Positions 59,497-64,000 of a stretch of 64,000 nt of DNA are shown here, one piece after another. Source of the stretch: Candidatus Ribeiella danica (GTDB lineage Bacteria; Chloroflexota; Chloroflexia; Chloroflexales; Roseiflexaceae); the NCBI GenBank assembly GCA_016717335.1, contig JADKFS010000001.1, positions 2,542,001-2,606,000 on the forward strand, read 5' to 3'. Every line of letters starts with the position of its first letter. Position 1 is the stretch's first letter. Made by a program: the position numbers and the translations under genes. The notes beneath the pieces are model-generated. The model had not been told where the DNA came from, made no database searches, and was given only the letters and a program-made list of their open reading frames with translations.

Positions 59497-60875
59497 TGTC
59501 GTTTCACAATCAAAAAGCTTCGCGGGTAGGCGCGCGGCGCATCGGCGCGCGGGCCGGGCTGCTCGACGACGCGCGGCGGGCCGGGCGGCTCGACGGCGTG
59601 CGGCGCGGCGCCGGCGAGCCAGTACGTCGAACTCGGCCGGCTGCCCGTGTCGGCGCGCGCGGCCCTGATGGTCAGCATAGTGCGCGGCTCGCGCCCGCCG
59701 GCCATAACCGGCTGCGCGGCCGGCTCGTCGGCGTCCTCGCGCCTTTCGGACAAGTTCGCGCTGATCACCGCCATGCTCAAGAACAGCCAGGTCTGCTTCC
59801 TAGGCTCCCACGTCAGCGTGAAGGCGCCCAGCGCCCACACCACCAGCACGGTGATCCAGAAGCGCGCCTCCCATTTCGGCTGTCGTAGGACCTGCGCGAA
59901 GGCGATCGCCAGAATGGCGCCGAAGATGATGAACCCGACGATCCCCTCCTCAACCAGGATCGAGAGGTAGGTGTTATGGGCGACCTTGCGCTCCTCGGCA
60001 GAGCGGAACGCGCCGCTGCCGATGCCGATCAGCGGGTGCTCCATGAACGTTGCCACGCCATAGCGCCAGATATTCACCCGGCCGTTGAGATCGTTATCGG
60101 AGATCGATTCGCCGGTCGTAGACAGCCGATCGAAGGATGACTGCGGCACGTAGGACTGCACGACGAACAGGGCGGCCACCAGCGCGACAAAGATCGCGAC
60201 GCGCCCGGCGAGCCGGATGCGGTTGAGCGTCCCCATCCCATACAGCAGGGCCGGCATAGCGGCCACCAGCGCGGTTCTCGTGCCCGTCAGAGCGATGCCC
60301 AGCAGCGCAATCGGAACATACGCGTAGTTCAGCATCTTCAGCGCATACAGCGATTTCTTGTATCGCTCGGAGGTTGCCAGGTACCAGGCCACCGGGATGC
60401 CGAGCGCCAGGATCACCCCAATATCGTCGACCTGAAAGCCGGTCGCGGAAAAGCGCTCGTACAGGGCGGTGTTCCCGGTGACCTGGTTCTTGACGATGCT
60501 GGCGACCGACACATACGCGCCTAGCACATACGTCTGCAGCCCGGCAGTGAGCGCCTCCTGCGTCGTGTACAGATCCCACAGGATCAACACCAGGAAGAAT
60601 AGCTGCAAGTAGGTCTGCAGGCTGCCCACCGTCACATCGACGCTCACGCTCCAGAACACACTGGCGACTTTCCACAGCACAAACAGAAACACCGCGGCAT
60701 GGAACGGGTGCAGGCCGCGGAATCGGCCGGTGATGGCGACCGTGGCAAGCCAGAGCACCGCCACCATGAGCCCGATCGCTCGGCTGAGCGTCCCGAGCCC
60801 ATCGATCTCGACAATGTTCTCCCAGGGCATCACGAAGATCAGCACCAGCGAGAGCCAGAATGTTATCTTGCGCAT
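59493..60875 (-). CDS. O-antigen ligase/polymerase-type membrane protein
   Basis: 460 residues with about 11 transmembrane helices. The Wzy_C-type signature is the large outside loop with NGRVNIWRYGVATFMEHPLIGIGSGAF and HNTYLSILVEEGIVG. Such proteins polymerise or ligate polyprenyl-linked glycans on the outer side of the membrane. The last 80 residues (after SERREDADE) are a Pro/Arg/Ala-rich, disordered tail, unusual for the family. It begins one base after the preceding glycosyltransferase gene and shares ATGA with the deacetylase gene. Confidence 0.87.
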   Translation of the reverse strand: MRKITFWLSLVLIFVMPWENIVEIDGLGTLSRAIGLMVAVLWLATVAITGRFRGLHPFHAAVFLFVLWKVASVFWSVSVDVTVGSLQTYLQLFFLVLILWDLYTTQEALTAGLQTYVLGAYVSVASIVKNQVTGNTALYERFSATGFQVDDIGVILALGIPVAWYLATSERYKKSLYALKMLNYAYVPIALLGIALTGTRTALVAAMPALLYGMGTLNRIRLAGRVAIFVALVAALFVVQSYVPQSSFDRLSTTGESISDNDLNGRVNIWRYGVATFMEHPLIGIGSGAFRSAEERKVAHNTYLSILVEEGIVGFIIFGAILAIAFAQVLRQPKWEARFWITVLVVWALGAFTLTWEPRKQTWLFLSMAVISANLSERREDADEPAAQPVMAGGREPRTMLTIRAARADTGSRPSSTYWLAGAAPHAVEPPGPPRVVEQPGPRADAPRAYPRSFLIVKRQ

Positions 60876-60876
60876 G

Positions 60877-61983
60877 CTAGGCCCCCAAGAGCACGTTCAC
60901 GTACTGCTCGACCATGGTCCCCATCTCGAAGCGCTGCCAGCTCTCCTCAGATGCCCTCGGCGTCTTGCCGTCCAGCGCCAGCGCCATGGCGCGGGCCAGC
61001 GCGGCGACATCGCCGACCGGCACGAGCGGGCCGTACGCGCCGCCGGCCAGGATCTCGCGCGGCCCGCTGGGGCAATCGGTCGAGACGACCGGCGCGCCGC
61101 AGTACAGCGCCTCGATCAGGACGGTGGGCAGGCCCTCCCAGCGCGACGAGAGGGCGAACAGCGCCGCCCGCGACAGGTAGGCGTAGGGATTCTTGACAAA
61201 GCCCGGCAGGCCGACGTCCTGCTCCAGCCCCAGCTGCTTGACGAGCGACTCCAGCGCCGGCCGCTCGGTCCCCTCGCCCAGGATCAGCAGGCGCGCGGGC
61301 CGCTCCGCCCGCACCCGCGCGAAGGCCTGGAGCAGCGTCGGGAAGTCCTTCTGCGGCCGCAGCCGGCCGACCGCCACGACCACCGGCGGCTGGCCCGGCG
61401 CGAACCAGGGGTGCTCCAGCGGCGCCCGCATCTTGTCGCGCAGATCCGGCGTCACGATCGGGTTGTAGATCACGCGGATGCTCTCGCGCGGGATGCGCGT
61501 CACCTCGGCCAGGTCGTCGGCCACGCCCTGCGAGACGGCCACGAAGCCATCGGCCCAGGGGTAGAACTGTTTAGCGAGCCGCGGGATCAGCCGGCCCTGC
61601 CGGCTGGCCTCCTGCTGGGTCGAGCTGGAGAGCGTGTTCTGCTCGTTGAGCACCAGGTGCATGGCAGTGCCGGCCAGGTAGCGCGCCCACAGCGCGATGA
61701 TGTTGGCGTGCTCCCACGAGGCCAGCATCGCGGCCGGCCGCTCGCGCCGCAGGTAGCGCACCAGCGCCGGCAGGCTGGTCAGCACCCGTGATGCCTTGAG
61801 GTCGACCAGCCGCACCGACTCGGGGATATCCGAGAGGTACGGCCCCTCCGCCTGGGCCAGCACCAGGTCCACCGCATAGCCGCGATCGGCGAGCCCGCAG
61901 GCCAGGTTCAGCATCGCGCGCTCGGCGCCGCCGATACGCATCGAAGGGATGAAGATCGAGAGCCGCTGTCGAGTCTGTTGCAT
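60877..61983 (-). CDS. GT4-family glycosyltransferase
   Basis: 368 residues, GT-B fold. SIFIPSMRIGGAERAMLNLACGLADRGY is a strong glycosyltransferase family 4 start, VVVAVGRLRPQKDFPTLLQAFARV opens the donor half, and SSRWEGLPTVLIEALYCGAPVVSTDCPSGPREIL carries EX7E. Relatives add GalNAc or related sugars in Pgl/Eps-type systems. It starts 3 bp after the flippase stop, so it is tightly coupled in the operon. Confidence 0.92.
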   Translation of the reverse strand: MQQTRQRLSIFIPSMRIGGAERAMLNLACGLADRGYAVDLVLAQAEGPYLSDIPESVRLVDLKASRVLTSLPALVRYLRRERPAAMLASWEHANIIALWARYLAGTAMHLVLNEQNTLSSSTQQEASRQGRLIPRLAKQFYPWADGFVAVSQGVADDLAEVTRIPRESIRVIYNPIVTPDLRDKMRAPLEHPWFAPGQPPVVVAVGRLRPQKDFPTLLQAFARVRAERPARLLILGEGTERPALESLVKQLGLEQDVGLPGFVKNPYAYLSRAALFALSSRWEGLPTVLIEALYCGAPVVSTDCPSGPREILAGGAYGPLVPVGDVAALARAMALALDGKTPRASEESWQRFEMGTMVEQYVNVLLGA

Positions 61984-61986
61984 CTG

Positions 61987-63576
61987 TCAGTCCGCTCCAC
62001 CGGGCGCCGCCGGCCGCAGCGCCATACGCATCCGCTCGCGCACGCGCCCGCGCTGCTGGCCCGACAAGCCGCCGAAGAACGACAGGAACGCTATGATCAC
62101 GACGGTCACGCCGGCCACCAGCACCAGCCCGAGCCACGTGTCGACGGTCCAGGCGTCGCCGGCGATCTGCGCCAGCACGAAAAACAGCACCATCACGAGG
62201 GCCGGCCTGAGCGCGCTCTTCAGCTGGCCGGCCAGCGAGATTTTGAGCGAGCGGCCGACCAGCCAGGGGTACGCCAGGCTCAGGATCGCGCGGCCGGCGA
62301 TGAACCCCAGGCACAGGCCGGCGATCCCCAGGTCGAAGACGCTCAGCAGCACCCCGGCGCAGGCCAGCGACAGCGCCACCGAGACCGCCCCGATCAGCAC
62401 CTTCTGGCGCAGCTCCAGCGTCAGATCGATCACGTTCGAGTCGTTGCGGATCAGCACCAGCTGGGTCGCCATCAGCATGATCAGCAGCGACGGCAGCCCG
62501 CCCGCGTAGTGCTGCGAGCCGACCCACAGCTGGACGAAGGAGCGGTTCAGCAGCAGCGTCGTCGAGCCGATCACCGTCGCGATCAGCCAGGTGCCCAGCA
62601 TGATCTCGCCGCGGATCCGGGCGGCCTTCTGCAAGTTGCCCGAGCCGATCACCCCGCCCAGCCCCGGCGCGATCCCGAAGACCACCACCGCGACCAGGCT
62701 GACGAGCGTCTCCGGCGTGTACTTCGTCAGCGTGTAGGTGGTGACGGCCTCGACCGAGCCGAGCTTGCCGAGCACGACGACATCGCTCGCCATCATCAGC
62801 TGGTTCAGCAGCCGCCAGATCAAAAACCAGCCGCTCAGCCCAAAAAACGTCCGCACCTCGCTGCGCGAGGGCCGCGCGATCCCAAACCAGGGCACGACCC
62901 GCCGGACGATGTGGAGAAAGAACGCCCCGGCCAGCAGCGTGTACCCCAGGTCGGCCGCCACCACGCCGATCAGCCCGGTCTTGAAGTACAGCGCGAGCGC
63001 GGTGAAGCCGCCGCCCGCGACGAACACGATCAGAGTCGACACGCCCATGCGCTTGTAGCCCAGATTCTCGCCCTGGAGCACCGACTGCGGCAGGTCGGCC
63101 AGGCTGGTCAGGATCAGGTCCACCGCCATAATTGCGGCGGCCAGGCGCACGATCCACACCAGCTCGGCCGGCGTGTTGAGCCAGGATGGGGCGATCCAGA
63201 CAAGCACGGCGCCCAGCGCCGCCAGAATGGGCATAAACAGCAGCCAGATCACCAGCGCGCTGCCGACATTGCGGCGCTTCGCCTCGTAGTCGACCGAGGC
63301 CTGCTGGTGCGCAATGGTCCATTTCAGTGCCTGGGTCGGCCGGCCGCTCGCCGCCGACATATACAGGACCAGGCGCCCGAGGATCTGCAGCACGCCATAC
63401 AGGTAATCGCCCAGCCCGGCGACCATGAAGGGATTGATCACCAGGCCGACCACCAGCCGCGCCCCGTAGTCGAGCGTGGCCGCGATCGCGTTCAGGTAGG
63501 CTTTTTTCGTCAGGCTCGCATCGGAGAGCCACTTTGAGATGGCGCCAAGGCCGAGCGTGTTCCGGCGTGCTATCAT
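61987..63576 (-). CDS. Wzx-type oligosaccharide flippase (MOP superfamily)
   Basis: 529 residues with about 14 hydrophobic helices spread along the length. The N-terminus KKAYLNAIAATLDYGARLVVGLVINPFMVAGLGDYLYGV matches the start of polysaccharide exporters in the MOP superfamily. It would move the lipid-linked repeat unit to the outer face of the cytoplasmic membrane for the polymerase encoded next. It overlaps the upstream kinase by 4 bp (ATGA). A long open frame on the same strand (61571-63610) and one on the opposite strand (61978-63537) are shadows. Confidence 0.88.
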   Translation of the reverse strand: MIARRNTLGLGAISKWLSDASLTKKAYLNAIAATLDYGARLVVGLVINPFMVAGLGDYLYGVLQILGRLVLYMSAASGRPTQALKWTIAHQQASVDYEAKRRNVGSALVIWLLFMPILAALGAVLVWIAPSWLNTPAELVWIVRLAAAIMAVDLILTSLADLPQSVLQGENLGYKRMGVSTLIVFVAGGGFTALALYFKTGLIGVVAADLGYTLLAGAFFLHIVRRVVPWFGIARPSRSEVRTFFGLSGWFLIWRLLNQLMMASDVVVLGKLGSVEAVTTYTLTKYTPETLVSLVAVVVFGIAPGLGGVIGSGNLQKAARIRGEIMLGTWLIATVIGSTTLLLNRSFVQLWVGSQHYAGGLPSLLIMLMATQLVLIRNDSNVIDLTLELRQKVLIGAVSVALSLACAGVLLSVFDLGIAGLCLGFIAGRAILSLAYPWLVGRSLKISLAGQLKSALRPALVMVLFFVLAQIAGDAWTVDTWLGLVLVAGVTVVIIAFLSFFGGLSGQQRGRVRERMRMALRPAAPGGAD

Positions 63577-64000
63577 TGACCTTGCTCCAGCTCAAAGGCG
63601 GCCTGCACATGGCTCACGATCTGGTCGAGCGGCTCGCGGGCGGTGTCGAAGCGGAGCACCCGTGTGCCGCCTGCGGCGCTCAGCCTCGCGATAATCTCCT
63701 CGTACTCGGCGCGGTAGCGCGCGAGAAACGCGCGCGCCTCAGGCTCGGGCCGATCCTTGACCAGGTGCCAGCGATCGCGCGCGTTGATCCGCTCGATCAG
63801 GACCGCATCTGGCGCGTCGAGCCAGATCACGACATCCAGCGCGCCCGACCACTGCGCGAGCGCGCTCTCCCACCAGCGGGCATACACCTGGCTGGCGGCG
63901 AACTCCGGGCCGAAGCCGCGCAGCAGCGCCAGCCGGAAGATCGGGCCGTGATCCAGGATCGTCACTGCGCCATCCTGAGACGAGCGCCGGCGTACGACCT
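63573..64000 (-). CDS. P-loop small-molecule kinase, 5' end outside window
   Basis: The frame is open from 64000 down to the stop at 63573, so the N-terminus and Walker A lie beyond the window edge. The visible part, starting VVRRRSSQDGAVTILDHGP, matches the RRRS...LILLDEGP region of the kinase at 56805; WLDAPDAVLIERINARDR and the Arg/Lys-rich stretch after it fit the lid of thymidylate-kinase-like enzymes. GTG at 63965 would skip the family-like upstream residues, so I treat this as a partial gene. It overlaps the flippase by 4 bp and is the first visible gene of the operon. Confidence 0.72.
   Translation of the reverse strand, partial: VVRRRSSQDGAVTILDHGPIFRLALLRGFGPEFAASQVYARWWESALAQWSGALDVVIWLDAPDAVLIERINARDRWHLVKDRPEPEARAFLARYRAEYEEIIARLSAAGGTRVLRFDTAREPLDQIVSHVQAAFELEQGQ

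Noticed and set aside
61571..63610. 679-codon frame overlapping the flippase on the same strand
   Set aside because: Low-complexity Arg/Ala/Gly translation and no ribosome binding site; the other frame gives a 14-helix flippase with ATGA coupling.

Overview
The window is GC-rich bacterial DNA that reads like a member of the Chloroflexota, probably class Chloroflexia near Roseiflexaceae/Kouleothrix. That placement is inference. It rests on secreted proteins with long Thr/Pro linkers (TPTSTPT), DUF11 and DNRLRE modules, a mevalonate kinase, short C-terminal YLPLI tails, and intergenic gaps full of GC-rich palindromes and 8-bp tandem repeats. I saw no tRNA, rRNA, CRISPR array, transposase or phage gene.

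Layout. 1-4704 (-): a very large DUF11-repeat surface protein, cut by the window edge. 5.0-15 kb: GlsB-like membrane protein, dihydroorotate-dehydrogenase-like barrel, hybrid histidine kinase plus response regulator, MATE exporter, a small membrane protein behind a strong promoter carrying two LexA-type boxes, and an oligopeptide-binding lipoprotein. 15.5-26 kb: alpha-2-macroglobulin-like protein, TolB-like propeller lipoprotein, MFS exporter and a secreted M4 metalloprotease. 26-34.5 kb: hypothetical membrane protein, SixA phosphatase, GMP synthase, Tat-exported multicopper oxidase, serpin and mevalonate kinase.

34.6-41.2 kb (-) is a glycan-initiation locus: CapD/PglF-type dehydratase, PIG-L deacetylase, DegT aminotransferase, PglC-type sugar transferase and a GT4 glycosyltransferase. 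41.4-55.3 kb (-) holds four tandem paralogues of a secreted beta-propeller protein. Three of them share a C-terminal cassette ending ESRRQTYIGP, and two of those three are broken by a frameshift inside the Thr/Pro repeat just before the cassette. 55.3-64 kb (-) is a tightly overlapping exopolysaccharide operon (P-loop kinase, flippase, GT4, polymerase/ligase, deacetylase, GT4, P-loop kinase, nucleotidyltransferase-kinase fusion) that runs directly into the fourth propeller gene.

Together the second half makes and decorates the cell envelope: sugar modification and lipid-linked initiation, chain assembly, flipping and polymerisation, and a neighbouring set of secreted repeat proteins. The most interesting signals are the paired frameshifts (candidate ON/OFF switching of the C-terminal cassette), the two short C-terminal tails as possible sorting signals, the LexA boxes, and families of non-coding repeats, one of which appears to have inserted into the mevalonate kinase reading frame.
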